DNA from: Microbacterium sp.
GTDB taxonomy: Bacteria > Actinomycetota > Actinomycetes > Actinomycetales > Microbacteriaceae
Length of the DNA stretch: 11,412 nucleotides
Reading direction: 5' to 3'
NCBI GenBank assembly: GCA_029267645.1
Contig: JAJUIM010000037.1
Location: forward strand, 1-11,412
Position numbers and translations under genes: made by a program. A model generated the notes under the pieces. It saw nothing but the letters and a program-made list of their open reading frames with translations. It did no database searches and was not told the DNA's origin. Position 1 is the stretch's first letter. Each line of letters begins with the position of its first letter. Shown piece by piece: positions 1 through 6,192 of the stretch.

Positions 1-109
1 CGAGCTGCGGCAGGCGATCGCGTCGCACGACGTCGTGACGCTCGTGTACGGCGCGAAGGATCCGGCCGTCAACCACGCGGCCGTGCTGCGCGACTACCTC
101 GCGGGCTGA
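1..109 (+). CDS. DUF488-family protein, C-terminal fragment (5' end outside window)
   Basis: Reading from base 2, the plus strand encodes 35 residues to the TGA at 107-109. They contain VVTLVYGAKDPAVNHAAVL, which matches the C-terminal end of DUF488 (YeaO-like) proteins, where a TLLY.A.D...NHA.VL motif precedes the last helix. These are small proteins of about 120 aa with no settled function. The N-terminus lies before the window. The stop overlaps the 3' end of the convergent transporter remnant by 16 bp. The family call rests on this short motif, so it is moderately sure. Confidence 0.6.
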   Translation, partial: ELRQAIASHDVVTLVYGAKDPAVNHAAVLRDYLAG

Positions 110-911
110 TCCTCGCTGCTGCCGCGGCGCCCCCGTCCCGCGACCGGGATCGGCATCGGGCTCGTGTCGAGCAGCGGGTTCTCGTCCTGGCCGTCGACGA
201 GGTCGCGCGCCTCGTCGTGGGTCGCGACGGTGGGCAGGGATCCGAGGAGCGGCAGCGACAGCGACATGACGACGAGCACGGGCACCGTCACGACCGCCGA
301 CGTGAGGTTCGACAGCCCGATCTCCTCCTCGAGGTAGGTCGGCATGTAGCTCGTGAGGGCGTACGCCGTCGTGAGCTCGGCGGATACGAGCGGGATCGCG
401 AGGAGGAACGGGATCCGCCAGCCGAAAGCGAGCATGGCGTCGTCGCAACGGTCGAGGCGCCCGCGAACTCGCCGCCGGTCGAGAAGCCCTGGACCATCTT
501 CAGCACGTACAGCGGGATGATCGCCCAGAGCCCGATCTGCTCGGACGTGGGCAGCACGCCGATGAGGGCCATGCCGATCGCCATCGTCGCCATCGTGAAG
601 CACAGCACCTTCTGCCGGCCGAGCCGGTCGCCGAGCGGCCCGAGCACGAGCCCGCCGAGGGGGCGCACGAGGAACGACACGGCGAAGCCGAGCAGCGTCA
701 CGAGCAGGCCGACCGACTCGTCCATGCCCGTCGTGAAGACGGCAGTCATGGTCACGGCGAGATAGCCGTAGACGCCGAAGTCGTACCACTCCATGAAGTT
801 GCCGACGACGGTTCCGCTGATCGCCTGCCGCATGCGGCGGGGCTCGACCACGATGACGTCGTCGACGGTCAGGCGCGGCGCATCGGCGCCGCCCTCGGGG
901 TGCGTGGGCAT
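94..911 (-). pseudogene. MHS-type MFS transporter pseudogene with internal deletions and a frameshift
   Basis: The ATG at 909-911 has a good GGGAG ribosome site just upstream and opens a clear MHS-family (ProP/KgtP/ShiA-like) N-terminus. It includes VVGNFMEWYDFGVYGYLA (TM1), PLGGLVLGPLGDRLGRQK (loop 2-3 motif) and GFSTGGEFAGAST (TM4-5). After GAST, near 450, the frame shifts. The other frame resumes with DDAMLAFGWRIPFLLAIPL, so about 40 family residues are missing. A second join follows IPLV and leads to TTAYALTSYMPTYLEEE (TM7-8), losing most of TM6 and the central loop. A third follows PLLGSL and jumps to the C-terminal tail PTVATHDEARDLV, losing TM9-12. The total is about 290 codons against a usual 430-480. 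It cannot make a working 12-TM permease. MHS transporters carry proline, betaine, citrate or ketoglutarate by proton symport, but the substrate here cannot be told. Missing lengths are estimated from memory of the family. Confidence 0.85.
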
Positions 912-931
912 GGTTCTCCCTCGAACGCAGC

Positions 932-944
932 CCGCCTTCGGCGG
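932..944 (-). terminator. Small GC-rich hairpin between tetR and the MFS remnant
   Basis: CCGCC, TTC, GGCGG forms a perfect 5-bp stem with a 3-nt loop in the 88-bp gap downstream of the TetR gene and upstream of the MFS start. There is no T-run. It could end the phn-phosphatase-tetR transcript or be leader structure of the MFS gene. The evidence is weak because the stem is short. Confidence 0.2.
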
Positions 945-963
945 ACCGCACTGCCCCCGTACG

Positions 964-985
964 GCGCACACTCTGCGTGTCGCGC
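964..985. promoter_or_regulatory. Imperfect palindrome, candidate TetR operator
   Basis: GCGCACAC and GTGTCGCGC flank a 5-nt centre (TCTGC). That makes two 4-bp arms, ACAC/GTGT and GCGC/GCGC, with one bulged C. It lies between the tetR stop and the start of the MFS remnant, where an operator for the adjacent TetR protein would be expected. The size and symmetry suit a TetR dimer, but nothing ties this regulator to this site. It is a low-confidence proposal. Confidence 0.25.
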
Positions 986-999
986 GCGGCGAACGCGAC

Positions 1000-1653
1000 T
1001 CAGGCGGACATGCCCCGCCACGCGACGCCGAACGCCTCGCGGCAGCGCGCCATCGTCTCGGGGTCGTCGAACCGCGCGCCGCGCACGACGGCCTGGTAGT
1101 AGAACACCCCGTTGATGAGGTCGATGCACGCGTCGAGGTCGAGGTCGCCCCGCAGCTCGCCGCGGCGCTGCGCCTCGGCGAGCGCCGCGTGCACCGCCCC
1201 GCGCCGGCGCCGCACGTGCGACTGCCAGTACGCCTTCTGCAGGTCGGGGTTCTGCATCACGAGCGCCATGCGGGTGCGGAAGCGCCGCTCGCTGTACCCC
1301 GCGCCGCGGGCCGCGCGCGGATCCCCGAACATGAGGTGCTCGATCGTCGCACGGATGTCGCCCGTCGTGTCGATCTCGATCGCCGCGCGGCCCCTGTCGA
1401 GCGCGGCCGCGATGAGGTCGGTCATGCTCGGCCAGCGGCGGTAGAGCGCGGCGCGCGAGACGCCGCTCTCGGCGACGACGGCGCTCACCGTCACCTGCGC
1501 GCCGCGGTCGATGAGCGCGATCGCGGCGTCGAGGATCCGCTCGTCGTGTCCCTCCGTGCGTGGGCGTCCGGGGCCGCGGCCCTCCTCGGACGCACGCGCG
1601 GCCGACGCGGCGACCTGCGCCGCGTCGGCCGACATCGTGGTGGATCGCATCAC
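1000..1653 (-). CDS. TetR/AcrR-family transcriptional regulator
   Basis: This 217-aa protein has a typical TetR layout. A disordered N-terminus contains GRGPGRPRTEGHDERILDAA, followed by a helix-turn-helix at about residues 55-75 (VSAVVAESGVSRAALYRRW) and a helical ligand/dimer domain (TetR_C type). The start is GTG at 1653, overlapping the phosphatase stop as GTGA. ATG at 1650 (TGATG overlap) or ATG at 1635 are alternatives, and none has a strong Shine-Dalgarno site. Translational coupling makes it the last gene of the phnDCE-phosphatase operon, so it may regulate that operon. The next gene downstream on the same strand is the broken MFS transporter, so it may instead be the orphaned regulator of that gene. 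The ligand is unknown. The family call is sure and the target is not. Confidence 0.93.
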   Translation of the reverse strand: MMRSTTMSADAAQVAASAARASEEGRGPGRPRTEGHDERILDAAIALIDRGAQVTVSAVVAESGVSRAALYRRWPSMTDLIAAALDRGRAAIEIDTTGDIRATIEHLMFGDPRAARGAGYSERRFRTRMALVMQNPDLQKAYWQSHVRRRRGAVHAALAEAQRRGELRGDLDLDACIDLINGVFYYQAVVRGARFDDPETMARCREAFGVAWRGMSA

Positions 1654-2402
1654 GCGACGGCGCGCTCGCGCAGCGCCTCGATGAGCCCGGTCGTGAGGCC
1701 CGCCGCGCGCAGCGGCTCGATCGGATCCGCGTACGTGCCCGCGAGGTGGGCGAGCAGGCCGCGCATGGGCGCGGGCGAGAACTCCGAGCGGGTCGCGGCC
1801 TTCGCCGCTTCCTCGAGCTCGATGCCGTGCGCCGCCATGAGCGGGCCCATGACGGGCGCGAGGCGCGACATGATGGCGTCGGAGTTCTGGCCCGTGCGCA
1901 CGTAGTCCTCGACGATCGCCTCGTCGTCGGCGCCGAGCACCTTGAGCAGCGACGCCGCGAGCACGCCCGTGCGATCCTGGCCCGCCGCGCAGTGGAAGGC
2001 GGCCGCGCCGGGCGAGGTCGCGATGATCGCGAGGGCCTGCACGATGCGGGGCGCGGCGTTCTCGAACATGCGGATGTAGAGCGTCTCGAACGTCGACTGG
2101 TCGAGCGCGTCCTCCGTCGCCTCGGCGATCGAGGTCATGAAGGGCACGTGGTGGTAGGTCACGGGCAGGGCCGCGAGCGGCCCGCGCCCCGTGAGGCTCA
2201 CCTCGGCGTGCGAGCGCAGGTCGATCACGGTCGTGAGGCCCTGGTCGACGAGGTCGGTCGCCGTGTCCTGATCGGCCGTCGACAGGTCGTCGGTGCGGAT
2301 CGCGAAGCCGGGCTTCACGACGCCGCCCGCGACGGGGATCCCGCCGAGGTCGCGCAGGTTGACGGGGGCCGTGAGGGGCAGGTTCTCGAGCAGCGTGGTC
2401 AT
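1650..2402 (-). CDS. Tyrosine/dual-specificity protein phosphatase, PtpB/IphP-like (Y_phosphatase3)
   Basis: This 250-aa cytosolic protein has the hallmarks of the bacterial Y_phosphatase3 family. NLRDLGG lies near residue 15, IDLRS near residue 60, and the P-loop FHCAAGQDRTG contains nucleophile Cys138 and phosphate-binding Arg144. The family hydrolyses phosphotyrosine or phosphoserine. Members such as mycobacterial PtpB and cyanobacterial IphP also act on phosphoinositides or other small phosphate esters. PtpB has Lys in the loop (AGKDRTG) where this protein has Gln142. ATG 2400-2402 overlaps the phnE stop by 4 nt (ATGA), so it is translated with the transporter. The context suggests that it processes the imported phosphorus compound rather than, or as well as, a protein substrate. 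That role is inference. Its length is normal and no defect is visible. Confidence 0.9.
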   Translation of the reverse strand: MTTLLENLPLTAPVNLRDLGGIPVAGGVVKPGFAIRTDDLSTADQDTATDLVDQGLTTVIDLRSHAEVSLTGRGPLAALPVTYHHVPFMTSIAEATEDALDQSTFETLYIRMFENAAPRIVQALAIIATSPGAAAFHCAAGQDRTGVLAASLLKVLGADDEAIVEDYVRTGQNSDAIMSRLAPVMGPLMAAHGIELEEAAKAATRSEFSPAPMRGLLAHLAGTYADPIEPLRAAGLTTGLIEALRERAVA

Positions 2403-3238
2403 GTGATCTTCTTTCTGATGATGGCGCTCGCCTGGTCGATGATCGTGACGAGCACGATGATGCAGATGACCATGGCGAACAGGTGTCCGTAGTCGTAACG
2501 GTTCATGGCGGTCGTGAGCTCGAGGCCGATGCCGCCCGCGCCCACGAGTCCGAGGATCGTGGCGCCGCGCACGTTGCCCTCGAACAGCAGCAGCGTGTAG
2601 CTCGTGAGCATCGGCAGCGCCTGCGGCACGATCGCGTACTGGATGATCTGGCGCTTCGAGGCGCCGACGGCCTGCATCGCCGTGATGGGGCCGCGGTCGA
2701 CGGCCTCCATCGCCTCGGCGAAGATCTTGCCGATCGACCCGATGGATCCGATCGTCATGGCGAGGATGCCCGCGAAGGGACCGAGGCCGACGGCCGAGAC
2801 GAACATGAGGGCGATCACGAGGTCGGGCAGCGCGCGGATGATGTTCATCGTCCAGCGGCAGATGTAGTACAGCCAGGCGGGCGCGATGTTGCTCGCGGCG
2901 CCGAACGCCATGACGAGCGAGAGCACGGCGCCGAGCACGGTGCCGACGATCGCCATCTGCAGCGTCTCGAGCAGGAGCAGCAGGATCGTGCCGATCTTCG
3001 AGAAGTCCGGCGGGAACATGCGCGTGATGAACTCGCCCATGTTGCTCGCGCCCTCGCCCAGCTTGAGGAAGTCGAACTGGGCGCCGTTCGCCGACCAGAG
3101 GAAGATCGCGACGGCCGCGACGCCTCCGATGACGAAGCGGGCGCGGGGGATCCGGAACGCGCGCTCCATGCGGTCGCGGGCGCGGGGATCCAGCTGCGGC
3201 TGCGAGGGGCGCCTGCGGGTCTCTTCGAGCGTGGCCAT
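2399..3238 (-). CDS. phnE: Phosphonate/phosphite-type ABC transporter permease
   Basis: This 279-aa integral membrane protein is the channel subunit of a PhnCDE importer. Hydrophobic spans are visible at about residues 35-50, 80-115, 125-150 and 240-270. The ATPase-contact EAA-type loop (EAVDRGPITAMQAVGASKRQ...P) is followed by NVRGATILGLVGAGGIGLEL, which is diagnostic for PhnE-type permeases. A charged, Arg-rich cytosolic N-terminus precedes TM1. The ATG at 3236-3238 overlaps the phnC stop (TGATG), and its own stop overlaps the phosphatase start. There is one permease gene, so the channel is probably a homodimer. The exact substrate (phosphonate, phosphite or phosphate ester) cannot be read from the permease. 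Confidence 0.93.
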   Translation of the reverse strand: MATLEETRRRPSQPQLDPRARDRMERAFRIPRARFVIGGVAAVAIFLWSANGAQFDFLKLGEGASNMGEFITRMFPPDFSKIGTILLLLLETLQMAIVGTVLGAVLSLVMAFGAASNIAPAWLYYICRWTMNIIRALPDLVIALMFVSAVGLGPFAGILAMTIGSIGSIGKIFAEAMEAVDRGPITAMQAVGASKRQIIQYAIVPQALPMLTSYTLLLFEGNVRGATILGLVGAGGIGLELTTAMNRYDYGHLFAMVICIIVLVTIIDQASAIIRKKIT

Positions 3239-4050
3239 CAGTCCTCCTCCTCTTCCTCGTCGATCTCGTACACTGGGGCGAGCTGTTCGGCGTCGAGGTC
3301 GGCCGTGCGGCCCGAGACGACGATCTCACCGTGGCGCAGGCCGACGATGCGGTCGGAGTGCGCGAGCGCGAGCGGCAGGACGTGCAGGCTCACGAGCACG
3401 GGGATCCCCTCGTCGCGCGCGATCGACTGCAGCAGCTCGAGCACCGTGCGGCTCATCTTGGGGTCGAGCGACGCGACGGGTTCGTCGGCGAGGATCACCC
3501 GCGGGTTCTGCATGAGGGCGCGCGCGATCGCGACGCGCTGCTGCTGCCCGCCCGAGAGCGAACGGGCCTCGGCCTCGGCCTTGTGCGCGATGCCGACGCG
3601 GTCGAGCAGCTCGAGCGCGCGGCGGCGGTCGGCGCTGCGGAACGTGCCGAACACGTTCACGGGGCCCGCCTGGTGCAGGGATCCGGTGAGCACGTTCGTC
3701 AGCACGCTCAGGCGACCGATGAGATTGAACTGCTGGAACACCTGGCCCACGCCGGCGCGCAGGTCGCGCAGCTGGCCCCGGCGCAGGCGCGCCACGTCGA
3801 CGTCGCCGACGCGCACGTCGCCCGACGTGATGGGCGCGAAGCCCGTGAGGGCCTTCATGAGGGTCGACTTGCCGGATCCGCTGGATCCGAGCAGCGCGAC
3901 CGTCTCGCCCGAGTGCAGGTCGAGGTCGACGCCGTCGAGCACGAGGGGCTCGGCCTCCGAGTAGCGCACGCGCAGGTCGCGGACGCTGACGCGCGCGTCG
4001 GTTGCGCGGGACACGCTCTGGTTCGGGCCCGTGAGGGTGGGGGTCGTCAT
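3238..4050 (-). CDS. phnC: Phosphonate/phosphite-type ABC transporter ATP-binding protein
   Basis: This 270-aa nucleotide-binding subunit shows every ABC motif. Walker A is GSSGSGKST (residues 55-63), the Q-loop is VFQQFNLI (about 105-111), the signature is LSGGQQQR (165-172), Walker B is VILADEP (185-191), the D-loop is ASLDP, and the H-loop is His223 in SLH. FQQFNL and the overall order are typical of PhnC. The C-terminus ends in an unusually acidic tail, EIDEEEEED. The ATG at 4048-4050 lies two bases after the phnD stop, and the gene end overlaps phnE by one base. It energises uptake through PhnE. An upstream in-frame extension reads only through phnD in another frame, so this ATG is preferred. 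Confidence 0.94.
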   Translation of the reverse strand: MTTPTLTGPNQSVSRATDARVSVRDLRVRYSEAEPLVLDGVDLDLHSGETVALLGSSGSGKSTLMKALTGFAPITSGDVRVGDVDVARLRRGQLRDLRAGVGQVFQQFNLIGRLSVLTNVLTGSLHQAGPVNVFGTFRSADRRRALELLDRVGIAHKAEAEARSLSGGQQQRVAIARALMQNPRVILADEPVASLDPKMSRTVLELLQSIARDEGIPVLVSLHVLPLALAHSDRIVGLRHGEIVVSGRTADLDAEQLAPVYEIDEEEEED

Positions 4051-4052
4051 GA

Positions 4053-4970
4053 TCACTCCAGGTCCGAGATGTCGACGTCGGCGACGGCCGCGATGTCCAC
4101 GAACGCCTGGAACTCGTCGGCCCCAGGCTCGATGATCGGCTCGACGCCCTCGGGCATCGCCTCCATGTACACGCCGAGCTCGTCGCGGTGCTCGTCCGAG
4201 AACACGACCGGCAGCGCCTCGAGGAGCGCCTGGCGCTTCTCGTCGCTCATCGACTGGCTGCCGAGCACCGACATCGAGATGGGCATCGAGATGCTCTCGC
4301 CGATCGAGCGGGTCTCGCCCTCCTCGAAGGGGAACATGGGGTCGCCCTGGCCCGCCATCGGCGGGAAGGTCGTCGAGGTGCAGGCGACGTCGGCCTGGCC
4401 CTCCTTGAGCGCGAGGAAGCTGCGGTCGTGGCCGCCCGAGAAGAGCTCCTCGAAGTCCTCGCCCGCCGTCAGGCCCGCCTCGTGCAGCATGTGGGTCGGC
4501 ATGAAGAAGCCCGAGCTCGAGGCCGGGTCGGCGAACGCGATGGTCGTGTCGGGCGTGATGTCGTCGAGCGACTCGAGGGGCGAGTCGTCCATGACGATGC
4601 AGGTCGAGACGGGCTCGTCGAGGCCCGGCCACGCGACGAGCGAGTCGACCTCGCCCGTGTTGACGGCGAGCGCCGAGGGGAAGCCGCTCATGATGCCGAT
4701 GTCCTCGTGGCCCGCGCGCACGGCCTCGATCACGGCCGAGTAGTTCGGCACGTCGGTGATCTCGACCTGCATGCCCGTCTCCTCCTCGAGGATCTCGGCC
4801 ATGGCGTCGACGGGGGTCGCGACCGAGGGGTCGTCGGTGAGCGGAAGCGTCGCGAAGCGGATCACGTCGTCGTCTGCCGTCGCGTCGGCGGACGTCGAGG
4901 AGCAGCCGGTCAGGAGGAGGGCGGAGCCCGCGGCGAGTGCGCCGAGGGCGAGGGGAGCGCGGAATCGCAT
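4053..4970 (-). CDS. phnD: PhnD-family phosphonate/phosphite-binding lipoprotein
   Basis: This 305-aa protein has a lipoprotein signal peptide (Arg-containing n-region, hydrophobic stretch, lipobox LLLTGC with Cys23), so it is anchored outside the membrane. The mature part is a PhnD-type solute-binding protein, with IRFATLPLTDDP at the start, YSAVIEAVRAGHEDIGIMSG in lobe 1, and FADPASSSGFFMPTHML, the conserved DPxSxSG ligand-loop region. Members bind phosphonates, phosphite or related oxyanions. The binding-site residues here do not allow me to choose. It is the first gene of the operon. A GAAAGG ribosome site lies 8 nt before the ATG. Its promoter should lie within the 143 bp upstream. Confidence 0.93.
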   Translation of the reverse strand: MRFRAPLALGALAAGSALLLTGCSSTSADATADDDVIRFATLPLTDDPSVATPVDAMAEILEEETGMQVEITDVPNYSAVIEAVRAGHEDIGIMSGFPSALAVNTGEVDSLVAWPGLDEPVSTCIVMDDSPLESLDDITPDTTIAFADPASSSGFFMPTHMLHEAGLTAGEDFEELFSGGHDRSFLALKEGQADVACTSTTFPPMAGQGDPMFPFEEGETRSIGESISMPISMSVLGSQSMSDEKRQALLEALPVVFSDEHRDELGVYMEAMPEGVEPIIEPGADEFQAFVDIAAVADVDISDLE

Positions 4971-5113
4971 GGAACGTGCCTTTCGAGGAGCGGGAATCCC
5001 CTGGTGGGGACGTCACTCATGAAAGGCGGCGAAGGTGACGCGCAATTCCGAGACTGGCGATACGAGAACGGAAGACTCGATGAACGGAAGGTTACGGGAC
5101 CGCCGGTTCCGGA
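4971..5113 (-). promoter_or_regulatory. phn operon leader and promoter region
   Basis: This 143-bp gap separates phnD from the upstream gene on the same strand. It holds the phnD ribosome site, a small hairpin in the probable leader (TCCCC 4997-5001 with GGGGA 5006-5010, 4-nt loop), and two 9-bp direct repeats further up. No convincing -35/-10 pair is visible. TAACCT just upstream of the repeats and TATCGC just downstream are weak -10 candidates. Assignment as the operon promoter follows from position only. Confidence 0.45.
5066..5090. repeat. Pair of 9-bp direct repeats, candidate activator/repressor site
   Basis: GAACGGAAG occurs at 5066-5074 and, without mismatch, at 5082-5090, a 16-bp period (1.5 helical turns). 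On the phn coding strand this reads CTTCCGTTC twice, with GTTCATC inside the first unit. This loosely recalls the GTTCACC units of actinobacterial PHO boxes, but the spacing is not the 11 bp of those boxes. It is probably a regulatory site of the phn operon; the regulator is unknown. Confidence 0.35.
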
Positions 5114-5719
5114 TCACCCCGTCTCGCTCGGACGGTTGACGTCGTCGGCGTCCCACGTGAGGTCAGTGCCCTCGCGGATCGGCAGCGCCTCGATCGCGGG
5201 ATCCGTGCAGATCGCGCGCACGAGCGCGGCGGAGCCCGCGACGATCGTCGAGTCGAAGTCGACCTCGGTCACGACGGCCCACTCGCGGCCGTCGGGCCAG
5301 ATGAGGCTCGGCGACTGCTGATCCCAGCCGTCGCGCCACGGGACGCGCTCTGGCCAGGCCGGATCCGCCCACTCGCGCGGCGCCGCCCGCACGAGCGCGT
5401 GCTCGCGGCCCGGGAGGCGGAGTGCCGGCTTGCCGTCGGTCGGGGATTTCGCCGAGGATCTGGCGAAAGCGGGGGTTTCGTCAGATCCTCGCGCAATCGT
5501 CAGATCGTCGGCGAAGGTATCCCGGACCGCGTGCAGGATGTGCGGCACGCCCCACGTGACGGCGTGCGGCTCGGATCCGTCGGGACGGTCGCGCGGCACG
5601 GGATGGAAGACGCGCGCGTACGCCTCGAAGCCGCGCGGCACCACGCCGTGCAGCGAGAAGTCGTCGTCCAGCCGCTCGCGGATCCACTCCCCCGCCGCGA
5701 CATCACCCGTCCACTCCAT
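5114..5719 (-). CDS. Uncharacterised protein, truncated paralog of the gene at 7963-8904
   Basis: This is a 201-aa frame of unknown function. Its first 40 residues match the 313-aa neighbour at 30 of 40 positions (for example VPRGFEAYARVFHP). Its C-terminal third also aligns (DPAW.ER.PWRD, PSL.WP, SA.LVRA.C.DP). Between them about 118 residues of the long form have no counterpart. In their place are residues 69-93, encoded entirely by a 75-bp palindromic repeat. The frame stays open, but this looks like a deletion derivative or a disrupted gene rather than a designed short form. The start at ATG 5717-5719 has no ribosome site. A TAGCCT hexamer 6 nt upstream suggests a leaderless transcript, as in the paralog. 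No catalytic motif, signal peptide or membrane span is seen. It may or may not be expressed. Confidence 0.55.
   Translation of the reverse strand: MEWTGDVAAGEWIRERLDDDFSLHGVVPRGFEAYARVFHPVPRDRPDGSEPHAVTWGVPHILHAVRDTFADDLTIARGSDETPAFARSSAKSPTDGKPALRLPGREHALVRAAPREWADPAWPERVPWRDGWDQQSPSLIWPDGREWAVVTEVDFDSTIVAGSAALVRAICTDPAIEALPIREGTDLTWDADDVNRPSETG
5441..5515. repeat. 75-bp palindromic interspersed element, copy A
   Basis: This copy is 68/75 identical to 7904-7978, in the same orientation. The core is a 15-bp stem, GAGGATCTGGCGAAA (5454-5468) against TTTCGTCAGATCCTC (5476-5490), with one G-T position and a 7-nt loop. Outer 8-bp perfect inverted ends are TTCGCCGA (5448-5455) and TCGGCGAA (5508-5515). 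It encodes no protein of its own and looks like a REP or MITE-type element. This copy lies inside a reading frame and keeps it open on the minus strand. Confidence 0.75.
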
Positions 5720-5725
5720 GCCCCG

Positions 5726-5771
5726 AGGCTACGCGCGGCGCGCAGTCGGGTCGCCACGTTCTTGGCGACCC
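5726..5771 (-). promoter_or_regulatory. Leaderless promoter and GGGTCGCC palindrome, copy A
   Basis: On the minus strand TAGCCT (5726-5731) ends 6 nt before the ATG of the truncated paralog, the arrangement of a leaderless -10 box. Sixteen bp further upstream begins a 24-bp palindrome, GGGTCGCCA (5748-5756) against TGGCGACCC (5763-5771), over the -35 position. A sister palindrome occupies the same place before the full-length paralog. It also lies 7 bp after the arsC stop, so it could end the ars transcript. Operator, terminator and repeat remain possible. Confidence 0.5.
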
Positions 5772-5778
5772 ATTGCGG

Positions 5779-6180
5779 TCAGACGAGCTCGCTGACCAGC
5801 TGCTCGATGCGGGCACGGATGTCGTCGCGGATCGGGCGCACGGCGTCGATGCCCTGCCCCGCCGGGTCGTCGAGCGCCCAGTCCTCGTACCGCTTGCCGG
5901 GGAAGATGGGGCATGCGTCCCCGCAGCCCATCGTGATGACGACGTCCGACTCCCGCACGGCGTCGGTCGTGAGCACCTTCGGCTGTTCGCCCGCGATGTC
6001 GACGCCGACCTCGGCCATCGCGGCGACGGCGACGGGGTTGATCTCATCGGCGGGGAGCGACCCCGCCGAGCGCACCTCGATGCGGTCGCCCGCGAGCTCG
6101 CGGAGGAACCCCGCGGCCATCTGCGAGCGGCCCGCGTTGTGGACGCAGACGAAGAGGACGGAAGGTCGGTCGGCGGTCAT
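5779..6180 (-). CDS. arsC: Arsenate reductase, low-molecular-weight phosphatase fold
   Basis: This 133-aa cytosolic enzyme reduces arsenate to arsenite. The LMW-PTP P-loop VCVHNAGRS gives nucleophile Cys12 and Arg18. TMGCGDACPIFPGKRYEDW carries Cys86 and Cys90, and LDDPAGQ supplies the general-acid Asp105 region. This is the actinobacterial ArsC type. Relatives in Corynebacterium use mycothiol and mycoredoxin, while Trx-type relatives use a Cys pair like Cys86/Cys90, so the electron donor is not settled by sequence. The ATG at 6178-6180 follows an AGGAG site and begins 12 nt after the arsR stop, forming an arsRC operon. It would be induced by arsenite through ArsR. Confidence 0.92.
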   Translation of the reverse strand: MTADRPSVLFVCVHNAGRSQMAAGFLRELAGDRIEVRSAGSLPADEINPVAVAAMAEVGVDIAGEQPKVLTTDAVRESDVVITMGCGDACPIFPGKRYEDWALDDPAGQGIDAVRPIRDDIRARIEQLVSELV

Positions 6181-6192
6181 GGCATCTCCTGT

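Noticed and set aside
1560..2492. 310-aa plus-strand frame opposite tetR and the phosphatase
   Set aside because: It is Arg/Glu/His-rich with no motif, antisense to two clear coding regions.
2483..3964. Long plus-strand frames (493 aa and others) across the phn operon and phosphatase
   Set aside because: They are low-complexity Arg/Ala/His-rich translations opposite well-supported genes, an effect of high GC content; no domain is visible.
3331..4743. 470-aa plus-strand frame opposite phnC and phnD
   Set aside because: It is a shadow of the third-codon-position GC bias of the minus-strand genes.
5066..5100. Actinobacterial PHO box in the phn leader
   Set aside because: GTTCATC resembles one unit, but tandem 11-bp spacing is absent, so it is kept only as an unspecified direct repeat.
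5269..5496. Small frames starting MREDLTK within both repeat copies (also 7531-7959)
   Set aside because: They arise because the repeat is similar in both places; downstream sequence differs and is Arg-rich shadow, so there is no evidence of a repeat-encoded peptide.
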